Assembly: GCA_004020315.1 (NCBI GenBank)
Contig: SAQG01000014.1
Span: 1 to 64,000, forward strand
Source of the DNA: Mesorhizobium sp.
GTDB taxonomy: Bacteria > Pseudomonadota > Alphaproteobacteria > Rhizobiales > Rhizobiaceae
Length of the DNA: 64,000 bases
Direction of reading: 5' to 3'
The notes beneath the pieces were generated by a model. The model was given only the letters and a program-made list of their open reading frames with translations. It was not told where the DNA came from and ran no database searches. The stretch's first letter is position 1. Each line of letters begins with the position of its first letter. A program made the position numbers and the translations under genes. Below, piece by piece: positions 55,409 to 64,000 of this stretch.

Positions 55409-55954
55409 TCAGGTGCCGCCGAGCGAGCTGCCGCCGCCACCTGGGAGGCCGGGCGCCAGCTTGCTGGCGCCGTTGATGATCTGGCTGAGGAAGTTCTGGT
55501 CCTTGCCGCCGGTTGGCGTGGTGCGCGAGATGAAGTCGAACACCTTGCCGTCCTTCAAGCCGTAATTGGCGATCTGGGTAACGCGCCCGTCCTCGCCGAA
55601 ATAGACCGCCAGCACCTTCTGGTCGACCAGCCTCGGCTTGTCGAAGGCGACGTAACGCTTGCGCGTCTGTGAGATGTAGTAGAAGGCCTCGTTGTCGAAA
55701 GTCGCCTTGGTCGACGGGGTGCCGAGCGCCAGAAGAACCTGTTCGCGGCTCGAGCCGACCGGCACCAGGTCAATCGCCTGCTGGTCGATGACGTAGCCCT
55801 GCGTCAGCGTCTCGCTCGGATTGAGATCACCGATCATCTTCGACGAGTTGCAAGCGGACAGCGCCGAAGCAATCACCAGCAGCGAGACCGCGCCAGCGGA
55901 TCTCGGCAAAGCGGACCTGGGCAGAAAAGTCGACTTGAATTTCAGCGCGCGCAA
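55409..55954 (-). CDS. bamE: outer-membrane assembly lipoprotein BamE
   Basis: A 181-residue SmpA/OmlA-family component of the BAM complex. The lipobox is LSAC (Cys about residue 34) after a hydrophobic stretch VSLLVIASALSA. The core carries G-x-x-R-x-x-V-x-x-x-L-G-x-P (VGSSREQVLLALGTPS), the F-Y-Y-I strand and VYFGEDGRV. A Gly/Ser-rich C-terminal tail extends past the domain. TTG start with GGAG 11 bases upstream; a nearby ATG hits a stop after three codons. Confidence 0.92.
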   Translation of the reverse strand: MRALKFKSTFLPRSALPRSAGAVSLLVIASALSACNSSKMIGDLNPSETLTQGYVIDQQAIDLVPVGSSREQVLLALGTPSTKATFDNEAFYYISQTRKRYVAFDKPRLVDQKVLAVYFGEDGRVTQIANYGLKDGKVFDFISRTTPTGGKDQNFLSQIINGASKLAPGLPGGGGSSLGGT

Positions 55955-56068
55955 CTACAACTCCATTAGTTAGCCGCAACTTGCGCTGGGCCGCAAAACC
56001 GGTAAACCAGCTTGCTCGCCGATGCAACAAGGCCAATTCAACAAACGGTCCCCGGGAGACCACCCTCA

Positions 56069-56611
56069 ATGTTCCAGCGCCTTTTTGGTCGCGAACGTCA
56101 CGCCAACCGCGCTATCACCGAGGCGCTTTACGCACAAATCGTGGCAGCGGCGCGGCAAACTGTGTTTTATTCCGACTGGAATGTACCGGACACGCCGCTT
56201 GGCCGCTTCGAGATGCTGTCGCTGCATATGTTCCTGTTCCAGCACCGGCTGCGCGGCGAGGGTGGTGTTGCCGGGGAGGTCGCGCAGGTGCTGATCGACG
56301 AGTTCTTCATGGATGTCGAGCATTCGCTGCGGGAACTGGGCATCGGCGACGTCGGCGTGCCGAAGCGCATGAAGAAACTGGCGAAGATGTTCTATGGCCG
56401 CACCGCCGCCTATGACGATGCGCTGGAACGAAACGATCATGATGCACTCGTCGCTGCCCTTGCCCGCAATGTCAGGCCCGATACCGGCACCTGGCCGCAG
56501 GCAACGCACCTGGCCGGCTACGTCGCCGATGTCTCCAAGCGACTCGCGGAACAGCCGACCGAATCGATTGTTTCCGGCACGGTGGCATTCCCCGTGGCCA
56601 AGACTATCTAA
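56069..56611 (+). CDS. ubiquinol-cytochrome c chaperone (CBP3-like)
   Basis: A 180-residue protein of the Ubiq_cyt_C_chap family, homologous to mitochondrial CBP3/UQCC1 which assists cytochrome bc1 assembly. Conserved segments are SDWNVPDTPLGRFEMLSLHMFLFQHRL and the D-E-F-F-M-D-V-E-H-S-L-R-E-L-G-I-G-D-V-G-V-P-K-R-M-K core. The ATG at 56069 gives the MFQRLFGR start; upstream residues to 56012 are not conserved. It lies eight bases before yceD in the same direction. Confidence 0.9.
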   Translation: MFQRLFGRERHANRAITEALYAQIVAAARQTVFYSDWNVPDTPLGRFEMLSLHMFLFQHRLRGEGGVAGEVAQVLIDEFFMDVEHSLRELGIGDVGVPKRMKKLAKMFYGRTAAYDDALERNDHDALVAALARNVRPDTGTWPQATHLAGYVADVSKRLAEQPTESIVSGTVAFPVAKTI

Positions 56612-56618
56612 GGAAAAG

Positions 56619-57167
56619 ATGAAACACGCCGATTCCCAGAGCCCCGTGTCCTTTTTGGCCAATGTCGCCCGGCTGCCGCAAAAGGGACTGCCGGTGGTGA
56701 TCGAGGCCGACGCCGCGCAGCGCGCCGCGCTGGCGGGCGAGCACGATTTGCTTTCGGTCGAGAACTACCGTGCCGAACTGCTGGTCACGCCATGGAAGCG
56801 CAACGGCGTCAAGGTCAGCGGCCGCGTCGAGGCCGATATCACCCAGGCTTGCATCGTCACCCTCGACCCGGTCGAGGCGCATATCGACGAGGCGGTCGAC
56901 GGACTGTTCCTGCCGGAGCAGTCCAAGCTCGGGCGGCAGGGTTTCGAGGGCGGCGGCGAGATAATGCTCGATGCCGAAGGGCCGGACAGCCCGGAAACGT
57001 TTTCCGGCAATACGATTGATGTCGGGGCGCTCGCCGAACAGTTCTTTGGGTTGGCGATCGATCCCTATCCGCGCAAGCAAGGCGTTTCGATGGAGGCTGC
57101 CGACGATGCCGGGACTGCGGAAAGTGAATTCCAGCAAAAGCTGCGTTCCCTGCTGGGAAAATCCTGA
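56619..57167 (+). CDS. YceD/DUF177 protein
   Basis: A 182-residue DUF177 member. The Q-A-C-I-V-T-L-D-P-V strand (ITQACIVTLDPVEAHI) and the acidic I-D-V-G-A-L-A-E-Q-F-F-G-L-A-I-D-P-Y-P-R motif identify it. In other bacteria yceD sits beside rpmF and affects 23S rRNA maturation; here it directly precedes plsX. The AAGGAAAAG site fixes ATG 56619. Confidence 0.9.
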   Translation: MKHADSQSPVSFLANVARLPQKGLPVVIEADAAQRAALAGEHDLLSVENYRAELLVTPWKRNGVKVSGRVEADITQACIVTLDPVEAHIDEAVDGLFLPEQSKLGRQGFEGGGEIMLDAEGPDSPETFSGNTIDVGALAEQFFGLAIDPYPRKQGVSMEAADDAGTAESEFQQKLRSLLGKS

Positions 57168-57298
57168 AAACCCGACCCAATCGGAGAAAGCCGGTTGTGC
57201 GGCAGCCCAAAAACGCTATTTTCGCCGAACCTTCGCGAGCCCCAAAACCATTGCCAGCGCCAGGCGCTCGCTCAAGCAAACTGTGAGATGAATACCGC

Positions 57299-58369
57299 GT
57301 GATCAGGATTTCCATCGATGCCATGGGCGGCGATCACGGACCAAGCGTGGTCATCCCGGCGCTCATGACGGTCGCGACCCGGCGTCCCGACATCCGCTTT
57401 GTCATCTATGGTCGCGAGGAGGCAGTGCGCCCCGAACTCGCAAAACTCCCCAAGCTGGCGGAAGTGAGCGAGTTCATCCACTGCGAGATAGCAGTCAGGA
57501 TGGACGACAAGCCGAGCCAGGCATTGCGCCATGGCCGCTGGAAGTCGTCGATGTGGAAAGCGGTCGAGGCGGTCAAGGCAGGCACTGCCGACGCCTGCAT
57601 TTCGGCCGGCAACACCGGCGCGCTGATGGCGATGTCGAGATTCTGCCTTCGCACCATGGCGACCATCGACCGCCCGGCAATTGCGGCGCTCTGGCCGACA
57701 CTGCGCGGCGAAAGCGTGGTGCTGGACGTCGGCGCCACCATCGGCGCGGATGCGCATCAACTGGTTGATTTTGCCATTCTGGGCACTGGCATGGCGCGCT
57801 CGGTTTTCGGCATCGAACGGCCGAGCGTCGGTCTGCTCAATGTCGGCGTCGAGGAGATCAAGGGCCAGGAAGAGGTCAAGGAGGCGGGCCGCATGTTGCG
57901 CGAGGCCAACATGGCCTCGATGAACTACCATGGTTTCGTCGAGGGCGACGACATCGGGAAGGGCACGGTCGACGTGGTCGTCACCGAAGGGTTTGCCGGC
58001 AACATCGCGCTGAAGACGGCGGAAGGCACGGTACGACAGATCGCCGGTTACCTGCGCGCCGCGATGGACCGGACGCTGATGGCCAGGATCGGCTATATAT
58101 TCGCGAAAGGCGCCTTCGATCGTCTGCGCGAAAAAATGGATGTCGGCCGCTCCAATGGCGGCGTTTTCCTGGGTCTGAACGGCATCGTGGTGAAAAGCCA
58201 TGGCGGGGCCGATTCGGACGGCTTCGCGGCGGCGATCGAGCTTGGCTACGACATGGTACGCAACAATCTGCTCGATCGCATCGAAGCCGATCTCGACCTG
58301 TTCCATGCGCGCAATCCGCATGCCCAGACATCCAGGAAATCCGACGTCGTTGCCGACGCAGAGGAATAG
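57299..58369 (+). CDS. plsX: phosphate acyltransferase PlsX
   Basis: A 356-residue enzyme making acyl-phosphate from acyl-ACP for phospholipid synthesis. N-terminal [17 protein letters not shown] and C-terminal [14 protein letters not shown] are hallmark. GTG start. About 130 bases separate it from yceD; fabH starts nine bases after its stop, giving the conserved plsX-fabH pair. Confidence 0.95.
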   Translation: MIRISIDAMGGDHGPSVVIPALMTVATRRPDIRFVIYGREEAVRPELAKLPKLAEVSEFIHCEIAVRMDDKPSQALRHGRWKSSMWKAVEAVKAGTADACISAGNTGALMAMSRFCLRTMATIDRPAIAALWPTLRGESVVLDVGATIGADAHQLVDFAILGTGMARSVFGIERPSVGLLNVGVEEIKGQEEVKEAGRMLREANMASMNYHGFVEGDDIGKGTVDVVVTEGFAGNIALKTAEGTVRQIAGYLRAAMDRTLMARIGYIFAKGAFDRLREKMDVGRSNGGVFLGLNGIVVKSHGGADSDGFAAAIELGYDMVRNNLLDRIEADLDLFHARNPHAQTSRKSDVVADAEE

Positions 58370-58378
58370 GAAAGAGCC

Positions 58379-59350
58379 TTGATCAGATCAGTCGTGCGCG
58401 GCACTGGCGCCGCGCTGCCCCGCCGCATCATGAAGAATGCCGATTTCGAAGGCATGGTCGAGACCTCCGACGAATGGATCGCCCAGCGCACCGGCATTCG
58501 CCAGCGCCATATCGCAGCCGACGATGAGACGACGGCTTCGCTCGGCGAGGCGGCGGCACGCGCAGCCCTCGACAATGCCGGCCTGACGCCGGCCGATATC
58601 GACCTGATCGTGCTGGCGACCTCAACTCCCAACAACACCTTTCCGGCGACCGCCGTCGACATTCAGAACCGGCTCGGCATGCATCATGGCTTCGCCTTCG
58701 ACATGCAGGCGGTGTGCTCGGGCTTCGTCTATGCGGTGACGACCGCCGACCTCTATATCCGCGGCGGCTTGGCCAAACGCGTGCTGGTGATCGGCTCGGA
58801 AACCTTCTCGCGCATCCTCGACTGGACCGACCGCTCGACCTGCGTGCTGTTTGGCGACGGCGCCGGCGCGATGGTGCTGGAAGCAGGAGAGGGGGCGGGC
58901 AGCATTGCCGACCATGGTGTGCTGGCGGCCAGCCTGCGCTCCGACGGGGCCCACAAGGACAAGCTGTTCGTCGACGGTGGACCGTCGACCACCGGAACGG
59001 TGGGCCATCTCAGGATGGAAGGCCGCGAAGTGTTCAAGCACGCGGTCGGCATGATCACCGACGTCATCGAGGCGACGTTCTCAGCTGCCGGCATCACCGC
59101 TGAGGATCTCGACTGGTTCGTGCCGCATCAGGCCAACAAGCGGATTATCGACGCTTCCGCCAAAAAGCTCGGCATAGCAGAACAAAAGGTGGTGGTTACC
59201 GTCGATTTGCACGGCAACACCTCGGCTGCTTCCGTACCGCTGGCTCTGTCGGTGGCGGTCGCCGACGGCCGCATCAAGAAGGGTGATCTGGTGCTGATCG
59301 AGGCGATGGGCGGGGGCTTCACCTGGGGCGCGGTCTTGGTTCGCTGGTAA
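58379..59350 (+). CDS. fabH: beta-ketoacyl-ACP synthase III
   Basis: A 323-residue condensing enzyme that starts fatty-acid synthesis from acetyl-CoA and malonyl-ACP. The Cys-His-Asn triad is Cys113 ([11 protein letters not shown]), His in [11 protein letters not shown] and Asn in [16 protein letters not shown] start chosen by the [14 protein letters not shown]-terminus and an AAAGAG site. Last of the plsX-fabH pair; ihfA follows after about 100 bases. Confidence 0.95.
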   Translation: MIRSVVRGTGAALPRRIMKNADFEGMVETSDEWIAQRTGIRQRHIAADDETTASLGEAAARAALDNAGLTPADIDLIVLATSTPNNTFPATAVDIQNRLGMHHGFAFDMQAVCSGFVYAVTTADLYIRGGLAKRVLVIGSETFSRILDWTDRSTCVLFGDGAGAMVLEAGEGAGSIADHGVLAASLRSDGAHKDKLFVDGGPSTTGTVGHLRMEGREVFKHAVGMITDVIEATFSAAGITAEDLDWFVPHQANKRIIDASAKKLGIAEQKVVVTVDLHGNTSAASVPLALSVAVADGRIKKGDLVLIEAMGGGFTWGAVLVRW

Positions 59351-59454
59351 GTGCCGAACTGACAGGTTCGGTCCTTGACCTTGCCGGATCAATTACTTAG
59401 GCTCTATCTTTGCTTATATAGAGTTATGTTTTTGAGCTGATGGGGACGGTTCGC

Positions 59455-59778
59455 ATGGGGGGAAAGACACTTACGCGCGCCGATCTTGCTGAAGCCGTTT
59501 ATCGTAAGGTTGGCTTGTCGCGGACTGAATCGGCCGAGCTGGTCGAAGCGGTTCTGGACGAGATTTGCGAAGCGATCGTTCGCGGCGAGACGGTGAAATT
59601 GTCGTCGTTCGCGACGTTCCATGTCCGCTCCAAGAACGAGCGCATCGGGCGCAATCCCAAGACCGGCGAGGAAGTGCCGATCCTGCCGCGCCGCGTGATG
59701 ACCTTCAAATCGTCGAATGTGCTGAAAAACCGCATTCTGCGCGCCCACCAGAACAGCAAGGCCAAGGGCAGCAAATAG
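59455..59778 (+). CDS. ihfA: integration host factor alpha subunit
   Basis: A 107-residue HU/IHF-fold DNA-bending protein. [21 protein letters not shown] and the [11 protein letters not shown] beta-arm identify IhfA rather than HU. The Pro at the arm tip intercalates into DNA. A Met five codons earlier (59440) is an alternative start, but GGGGA precedes 59455. The fabH-ihfA-merR order is common in Rhizobiales. Confidence 0.93.
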   Translation: MGGKTLTRADLAEAVYRKVGLSRTESAELVEAVLDEICEAIVRGETVKLSSFATFHVRSKNERIGRNPKTGEEVPILPRRVMTFKSSNVLKNRILRAHQNSKAKGSK

Positions 59779-59905
59779 CGCCTGCGCTTCAAAGTCCGGT
59801 TGAAAACGGCCGCTCCCTTTGACGCCGGGCTTGAATATTGCTTCATAAACCGCTGAAATGAGGCCCGATTCGGCAGAACCAGCCGGATAGGAATGACTCT
59901 TTGTT

Positions 59906-59954
59906 GAGCATGATCCTGGCCGAAAACCGATTCCCACTTTTCGGGATCATGCTC
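59906..59954. repeat. RIME-like repeat, module 1 (copy F)
   Basis: Perfect ends GAGCATGATC (59906-59915) and GATCATGCTC (59945-59954), identical to those of the copy at 2813-2882, with an inner cgaaaaccg/cttttcggg pair. Lies in the leader of the MerR gene, 20 bases before its start. Confidence 0.75.
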
Positions 59955-59973
59955 CAGCGTGAGGATTTCGCCC

Positions 59974-60516
59974 ATGGACAAAAGCCCCGATGCTTTCCGC
60001 ACCATCAGTGAGGTCGCAGAAGATCTCGACCTGCCGCAGCATGTGCTGCGTTTCTGGGAAACCCGCTTCAACCAGATCAAACCGATGAAGCGCGGCGGCG
60101 GCCGCCGCTACTACCGGCCGCAGGATGTCGAACTGATCAAGGGCATCCGCCACATGCTCTACGATCAGGGCTATACGATCAAGGGCGTGCAGAAGCTGCT
60201 GCGCGAGAACGGCAACCATTTCCTGGTCGCTATCGGCAATGGCGACATGGCGGCCGTCGAGGCGATCTCGCAACGCCGGCAGGCCGATGCGGTGCCGCTG
60301 ACGCCGGCGGCCCAGCCGCGCGGCGCCGATGACGAGATGCTGGTCGGCGAGCCCAAGGTGAAACCCAGCCGGCGCTTTTTCGGCCTGGGCAAGACCGACG
60401 ACGAAGGCCCGGTGCAGCCGGGCACGTCGAAACTCTCGCGCGACAATCGCGCTTTGCTGCAGGAGGCGCTGTTCGACCTTCTGGAATGCAAGCGCCTGCT
60501 CGATCAGGTGCGCTGA
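59974..60516 (+). CDS. MerR-family regulator adjacent to ihfA
   Basis: A 180-residue protein with the N-terminal MerR HTH ([30 protein letters not shown]) and wing [15 protein letters not shown], then a short helix and a Pro/Arg-rich linker to a C-terminal amphipathic helix ([23 protein letters not shown]). No metal-binding cysteines. It resembles the rhizobial regulator always found after ihfA; target unknown. ATG 59974 follows a GAGGA site. Confidence 0.88.
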   Translation: MDKSPDAFRTISEVAEDLDLPQHVLRFWETRFNQIKPMKRGGGRRYYRPQDVELIKGIRHMLYDQGYTIKGVQKLLRENGNHFLVAIGNGDMAAVEAISQRRQADAVPLTPAAQPRGADDEMLVGEPKVKPSRRFFGLGKTDDEGPVQPGTSKLSRDNRALLQEALFDLLECKRLLDQVR

Positions 60517-60601
60517 TCCAGGTCGCCCAAGGCATGTCATCAGGCCCTGACCCGAGGGTGCGCAGCGGTTTTGGGATAGCGACATGCATAAAAGAGAACT
60601 T

Positions 60602-60669
60602 AAAGCGGGTCGCATGAATTCCTTCAGACACGACGCGCTTTAAGGGCCGATCAATCGCCGGCAAAAACC
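60602..60669. repeat. degenerate RIME-like mosaic repeat (copy G)
   Basis: TTAAAGCG (about 60600) and CGCTTTAA (60637-60644) form an outer inverted pair resembling module 2, and remnants of the module 1 ends (cgcatgaa, aaatcatgcg) follow. It is too decayed for a firm boundary. Confidence 0.35.
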
Positions 60670-60694
60670 GGAACTGCTTCCGAAATCATGCGTT
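60670..60694 (+). promoter_or_regulatory. EcfG-type general stress promoter
   Basis: GGAAC (60670-60674), exactly 16 bases, CGTT (60691-60694): a full match to the alphaproteobacterial EcfG consensus, 29 bases before the ATG at 60723. Confidence 0.65.
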
Positions 60695-60722
60695 CCCTTC
60701 TCGCAAAGGAAGGAAGCATATC

Positions 60723-61061
60723 ATGGTATCATTTTCGACCCTTTCCGACATCGACCTTGAAAAGCAGGTCGCGGCTCTCTCCAGGGAACTGGCGGCGCTG
60801 AGAAAAGCCGTGTCCAGGCGTGGCAGCGCCTATTACGAGGACGGGCGTGACACCGCGTCGGACTACTACTCGGATATTGCCGAGCGCTTCAGTGATGCTC
60901 TGCCTGCGATCAGGAGGCATAGCAGGGTGATAGAGAAAACAGCCCGCGATCATCCCGCGACAGCGGCCGCTGTCGGGCTGGTTGTGGTCGGGCTGGTCGC
61001 CAGCCTGCTGCTCAGCCGACAGCAAAAGACGCCGCGAACGAAATCCAGATCTGCACGTTGA
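60723..61061 (+). CDS. ElaB/YqjD (DUF883)-like membrane-anchored protein
   Basis: A 112-residue protein. Residues 8-85 are largely helical with a coiled-coil look (LEKQVAALSRELAALRKAV); a glycine-containing C-terminal TM helix (AAAVGLVVVGLVASLLL) is followed by a basic tail. This matches ElaB/YqjD/DUF883 proteins, which tether to the inner membrane and in E. coli bind ribosomes in stationary phase. The perfect EcfG-type promoter upstream fits a stress role. Monocistronic: a terminator follows. Confidence 0.8.
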   Translation: MVSFSTLSDIDLEKQVAALSRELAALRKAVSRRGSAYYEDGRDTASDYYSDIAERFSDALPAIRRHSRVIEKTARDHPATAAAVGLVVVGLVASLLLSRQQKTPRTKSRSAR

Positions 61062-61069
61062 GACAACAG

Positions 61070-61096
61070 AAAATGGCGGGGGACGGCCGCCATTTT
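61070..61096 (+). terminator. intrinsic terminator after the DUF883-like gene
   Basis: AAAATGGCGG (61070-61079) and CCGCCATTTT (61087-61096) with loop GGGACGG, then CATTTG. The rest of the 408-base gap to 61470 shows nothing I can support. Confidence 0.85.
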
Positions 61097-61469
61097 CATT
61101 TGATGACAAGCCATACCGTCCTGGTGCGCCCGGAGAGGAAAGAGTCACGCAGCCCTGACGCGTTTTGCGTGCATCAGGCTCCCGCCGCTGATTCGGTCCT
61201 TGCAAACGGCTGACGCGCGACAGCCGCTAAACATGAGAGCGGCTCAGAACCGTCGAAACAATTTCGGTAATCGACCAGTCAAAGAACCCGATCGGGATGG
61301 CGTCCCGCGCCGGCTCCGCTGAGGCCTGTGTCGGGGCTGCGTCGGTCGGCATCACGATGCCGTGACGGTTCCTTTGGTGCTTGGCAAATCGTTAATGACC
61401 GGGCATTCTCCCGGCCGTCTCAGGCAACATCATTATTTGATCAAACTCTTTCAGACCACGGAGTTGCCA

Positions 61470-61754
61470 ATGTCGCACATAGCAAAAAAAGAACCCTTCT
61501 CCGAACTGGCGGCAATCGAAGCTGCGCCTGACCACAACGCCCTCAGAGCCATCCGGGAAACCAGGGGATACAGCATGGAAGAGCTATCTCTGACGTGCGG
61601 CCTGGCGGTCGGTGAGATCGCGGACATTGAGAGCGGCAAGAATGCCGATCCGTCGAAGCTTCGGCGAATAGCCTCCGCGCTCCGGCTTCCGGAAGACGCG
61701 CTGATCAATGCACCCGTCCTGACACAGCCTGCGGAAAATCGACGACCCGTCTGA
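61470..61754 (+). CDS. small XRE-type helix-turn-helix protein
   Basis: A 94-residue protein with a Cro/CI-type HTH at about residues 23-72 (NALRAIRETRGYSMEELSLTCGLAVGEIADIESGKNADPSKLRRIASAL), followed by a short tail. No partner toxin or second gene is adjacent. ATG 61470 has a GGAG site about nine bases upstream; a longer in-frame start at 61362 adds unconserved sequence. Target unknown. Confidence 0.78.
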   Translation: MSHIAKKEPFSELAAIEAAPDHNALRAIRETRGYSMEELSLTCGLAVGEIADIESGKNADPSKLRRIASALRLPEDALINAPVLTQPAENRRPV

Positions 61755-61788
61755 TAGCAGCGACGCCAGATCATCCAGCCAGACAAAC

Positions 61789-61864
61789 GAGCGTGATTCT
61801 GGATTTGAAGTTCCAGAATGCTGACGACGTCCAACGGAGCAGGAACTTCAAATCCACCACGCTC
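61789..61864. repeat. long hairpin element upstream of tRNA-Pro
   Basis: A perfect 14-bp inverted repeat (61801-61814 and 61842-61855) is extended outward by GAGCGTG (61789-61795) and CACGCTC (61858-61864) across a small bulge. There is no T-run on either side, so it is more like a dispersed palindromic element than an intrinsic terminator. Confidence 0.6.
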
Positions 61865-61934
61865 GGCATCGGCGTGACGGCCGCCGAATTCGGTTGACCC
61901 GAACCGGGTTATCACGATACATCGCGACCGGTCC

Positions 61935-62011
<77 letters not shown>

Positions 62012-62049
62012 TTCAAGACTTAGACTTGCCCCCCAGAAATCCATCATCC

Positions 62050-63303
62050 CTAAGCCGCCGGTGCAGGCAGTACCATCGGTCGCAACTGCCGCTGATGGCG
62101 ATATTCGAGCGCGATCGCGCCCCAGATCAGGCCGAGCAACAGATAGACGTGGCGCCAGTGATCGATGTCGATGAAGGTGCCCAGCGCGATATTGCTGATG
62201 AAGACGACATAGGCGCACAGAAGATAGGGCTGCCACGGCCTGTCGCGCAGGAGAATGCGGAAGCCGGCTGATATCGTCCAGCAGGTCAGCGTCAAGAACG
62301 ACACGAAGCCGAGCCAGCCATAGTCCATCAGCATCTTCAGCCAGATGTCGTGCGTGTCCTCGCCGAAAATCGTGCCGAAGACGAGCGGGCCGATGCCGAG
62401 CGGATGCTCCAGCGCCATCTGGAAGCCGATTGTGTAGCGGGCGAAACGGCCGAGGCGGGCGGTGTCGTAGCTCTGTTCCAGCTGGGCGCGGCTGGAAAAC
62501 ATCTCCGAGACGCCCGGCAGCTGCAGGATGACGAGAATCGCGATGACCAGCAGCGAAATGGCGGCGATGGTCATGACGACGATACGCAGCCGGAACAAGC
62601 CGCTGGCGCTCTGCAGGAACAGGGCGCCGGTGAGCAGGATGGCCGAAACGCCGAACATGCCCCAGGCGCCGCGCGAGAAGGAGAAGAAAATGCCGGCCGT
62701 GATGATCAGCAGCGGCACCGCCAGCAAGGGCATGCGTGAGATGGGCCCTGTCAGCAAGAGGTAGAGCAGGTAGATACCCGGCAGCACCAGGAACGGCCCG
62801 AAAACGTTCGGATCCTGGAAGGCGCCGGTGGCGCGGTCGTATTTGGTGAAGATTTCCGCCCCCGGGAAGGCATGGAAATAGCCCGCTATCCCAAGCAGCG
62901 ATGTCAGCACCGCCGACATCACATAGGCCAGGAAGATCACCCGGTAGAGACTGGGCTGGACTGATGTCACTGAGGCAAAGAACACCGCGGTGAAGGCAAG
63001 GAACAGCGACACGGAGAGATAGAGTGGGGTGCCGGCAATATCCGACATCTGGGTCATCGAGATCATGCCGCCGATGTTCATGCTCACCAGCAGCACCAGC
63101 AGCGGCGCTGCCGCGCGCGATATGCGCAGGCCGAACAAGGCCCACACTGCCATCAGCCCGACCATGTAGAGGTCGTATGGCGCCGGCTCGGCGATGACGA
63201 AGCCGGACAGGAAGACGCCGAGGGAAACCGCGCCCGACGCAATCAGCGCGATCAGCTTGGCGTTGACCGCGGCCGGCGGCAGTTCATGCGTGACGGTGCT
63301 CAA
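62050..63303 (-). CDS. O-antigen ligase/polymerase-like membrane protein
   Basis: A 417-residue protein with about ten to eleven TM helices and a large periplasmic loop at about residues 275-340 (SRAQLEQSYDTARLGRFARYTIGFQMALEHPLGIGP) carrying the Wzy_C-family G-x-G-P and H-x-x-x motif (EDTHDIWLKMLMDYGW). Such proteins polymerise or ligate surface polysaccharide. TTG start overlaps the stop of the upstream sugar transferase, so the two are coupled in an exopolysaccharide or LPS locus. Confidence 0.85.
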   Translation of the reverse strand: MSTVTHELPPAAVNAKLIALIASGAVSLGVFLSGFVIAEPAPYDLYMVGLMAVWALFGLRISRAAAPLLVLLVSMNIGGMISMTQMSDIAGTPLYLSVSLFLAFTAVFFASVTSVQPSLYRVIFLAYVMSAVLTSLLGIAGYFHAFPGAEIFTKYDRATGAFQDPNVFGPFLVLPGIYLLYLLLTGPISRMPLLAVPLLIITAGIFFSFSRGAWGMFGVSAILLTGALFLQSASGLFRLRIVVMTIAAISLLVIAILVILQLPGVSEMFSSRAQLEQSYDTARLGRFARYTIGFQMALEHPLGIGPLVFGTIFGEDTHDIWLKMLMDYGWLGFVSFLTLTCWTISAGFRILLRDRPWQPYLLCAYVVFISNIALGTFIDIDHWRHVYLLLGLIWGAIALEYRHQRQLRPMVLPAPAA

Positions 63304-64000
63304 TAAGCATTTTCCGTATTGAGCAGCCGGATCGGTGTCAGAAACAGGATTCTTAGATCGAACAGCAGCGACCAGTTCTCGATATAATAGAGGTCGTATT
63401 CCGTCCGCATGCGGATCTTCTCGTTGGTGTCCATTTCGCCGCGCCAGCCATTGATCTGGGCCCAGCCGGTGACGCCGGGCTTGACCTTGTGACGGGCGAA
63501 ATAGCCGTCGACCACCTCATTGTAGAGAAGGTTGTGCGACTGGGCGGCAATGGCATGCGGGCGTGGGCCGACCAGCGACAGCGAACCGAAAAGCGAATTG
63601 AAGAACTGCGGCAGCTCGTCGATCGAGGTCTTGCGGATGAAGCGGCCGACGCGGGTGACGCGCGGGTCGTTCTTGGTCACCGTCTGCTTGGCCGTCGGGT
63701 CCGCCTTGTCCGTGTACATCGAACGGAACTTGTAGACCTCGATGATCTCGTTGTTGAAGCCATGCCGCTTCTGGTGGAACAGCACCGGTCCCTTGCTGTC
63801 GAGCTTGATGGCGATCGCGGTCACCAGCATGACAGGCGAGAACACGATGATGCCGATGATCGAAAAGACGATGTCGAAGGCGCGCTTGGCGACCGAATCC
63901 CAGTCGTTGATCGGCTTGTCGAAGATATCGAGCATCGGCACGGAGCCGATATAGGAATAGGCGCGCGGCCGGAACTGCAGCGCGTTCGAATGCGCCGAGA
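63300..64000 (-). CDS. undecaprenyl-phosphate sugar phosphotransferase, 5' end beyond window
   Basis: The C-terminal part of a bacterial sugar transferase (WcaJ/ExoY-like) that puts the first sugar-1-phosphate on undecaprenyl phosphate. Visible: a TM/re-entrant helix AFDIVFSIIGIIVFSPVMLVTAIAIK, KRHGFNNEIIEVYKFRSMY, R-K-T-S-I-D-E-L-P-Q-F-F-N, VGPRPHA and the VKPGVTGWAQINGWRGE catalytic region. The frame stays open without a stop to the window edge and reads ...LQFRPRAYSYIGSVPMLDIF. An ATG/GTG-start at 63941 would give only the catalytic domain, so the gene probably begins outside and has an N-terminal TM domain. Confidence 0.9.
   Translation of the reverse strand, partial: SAHSNALQFRPRAYSYIGSVPMLDIFDKPINDWDSVAKRAFDIVFSIIGIIVFSPVMLVTAIAIKLDSKGPVLFHQKRHGFNNEIIEVYKFRSMYTDKADPTAKQTVTKNDPRVTRVGRFIRKTSIDELPQFFNSLFGSLSLVGPRPHAIAAQSHNLLYNEVVDGYFARHKVKPGVTGWAQINGWRGEMDTNEKIRMRTEYDLYYIENWSLLFDLRILFLTPIRLLNTENAY

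Overview
The window is chromosomal DNA of a high-GC alphaproteobacterium of the order Hyphomicrobiales (Rhizobiales). The best guess is Mesorhizobium or a close Phyllobacteriaceae relative. This rests on gene content and order (nrdR-ribD-ribE-ribH-nusB, yceD-plsX-fabH-ihfA-merR, an LdtR/L,D-transpeptidase pair, DUF982, bacterial leucyltransferase Bpt, OpgC), EcfG-like promoters and RIME-like mosaic palindromes. There is no rRNA, integrase, transposase or CRISPR array. One tRNA, tRNA-Pro(GGG), lies at 61935-62011.

Layout. 0.2-9.4 kb: YbhN-type membrane protein, exopolyphosphatase, rlmE, a drug-type MFS exporter, a small exported protein, guaB, RNase D. 9.5-21 kb: MFS transporter, aspS, an exported protein, parC, AI-2E-type and EamA transporters, bpt, an RDD protein. 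21.4-26.7 kb: sthA-like flavoprotein, an esterase, opgC with an unusual repeat-built N-terminus, then a LacI regulator facing two tandem small ORFs, each behind its own operator. 26.7-34.8 kb: MFS/GntR pair, DUF982, a GT90 glycosyltransferase broken by one in-frame TGA, aldo/keto reductase, ppk2, a reductase with paired palindromic operators, and a HepT/MntA toxin-antitoxin pair. 34.8-43 kb: hemB, DUF2066, 3-hydroxyisobutyryl-CoA hydrolase, ldtR-ldtP, glyA. 43-48 kb: nrdR, riboflavin operon, nusB. 48-52.6 kb: four-gene osmoprotectant ABC transporter followed by HicBA. 52.8-61.8 kb: proton-pumping pyrophosphatase with a perfect 32-bp palindrome in its leader, bamE, cytochrome bc1 chaperone, yceD, plsX, fabH, ihfA, MerR regulator, stress-type small proteins. 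62-64 kb: polysaccharide polymerase/ligase and a sugar-phosphate transferase cut by the window edge.

Most genes are housekeeping. The main candidate for something undescribed is the LacI-controlled pair of short ORFs at 26274-26644. They share a 14-residue N-terminus (12 identical residues, with mostly synonymous or conservative codon changes) and a duplicated operator/ribosome-binding-site/start module. Other signals worth a look are the large perfect palindromes in opgC and ahead of hppA, two families of long inverted-repeat elements, a RIME-like mosaic family that supplies stop codons to two genes, and an orphan antitoxin-like ORF inside the riboflavin operon.

All functional calls come from reading the translated sequence and recalling family features; no database search was run.
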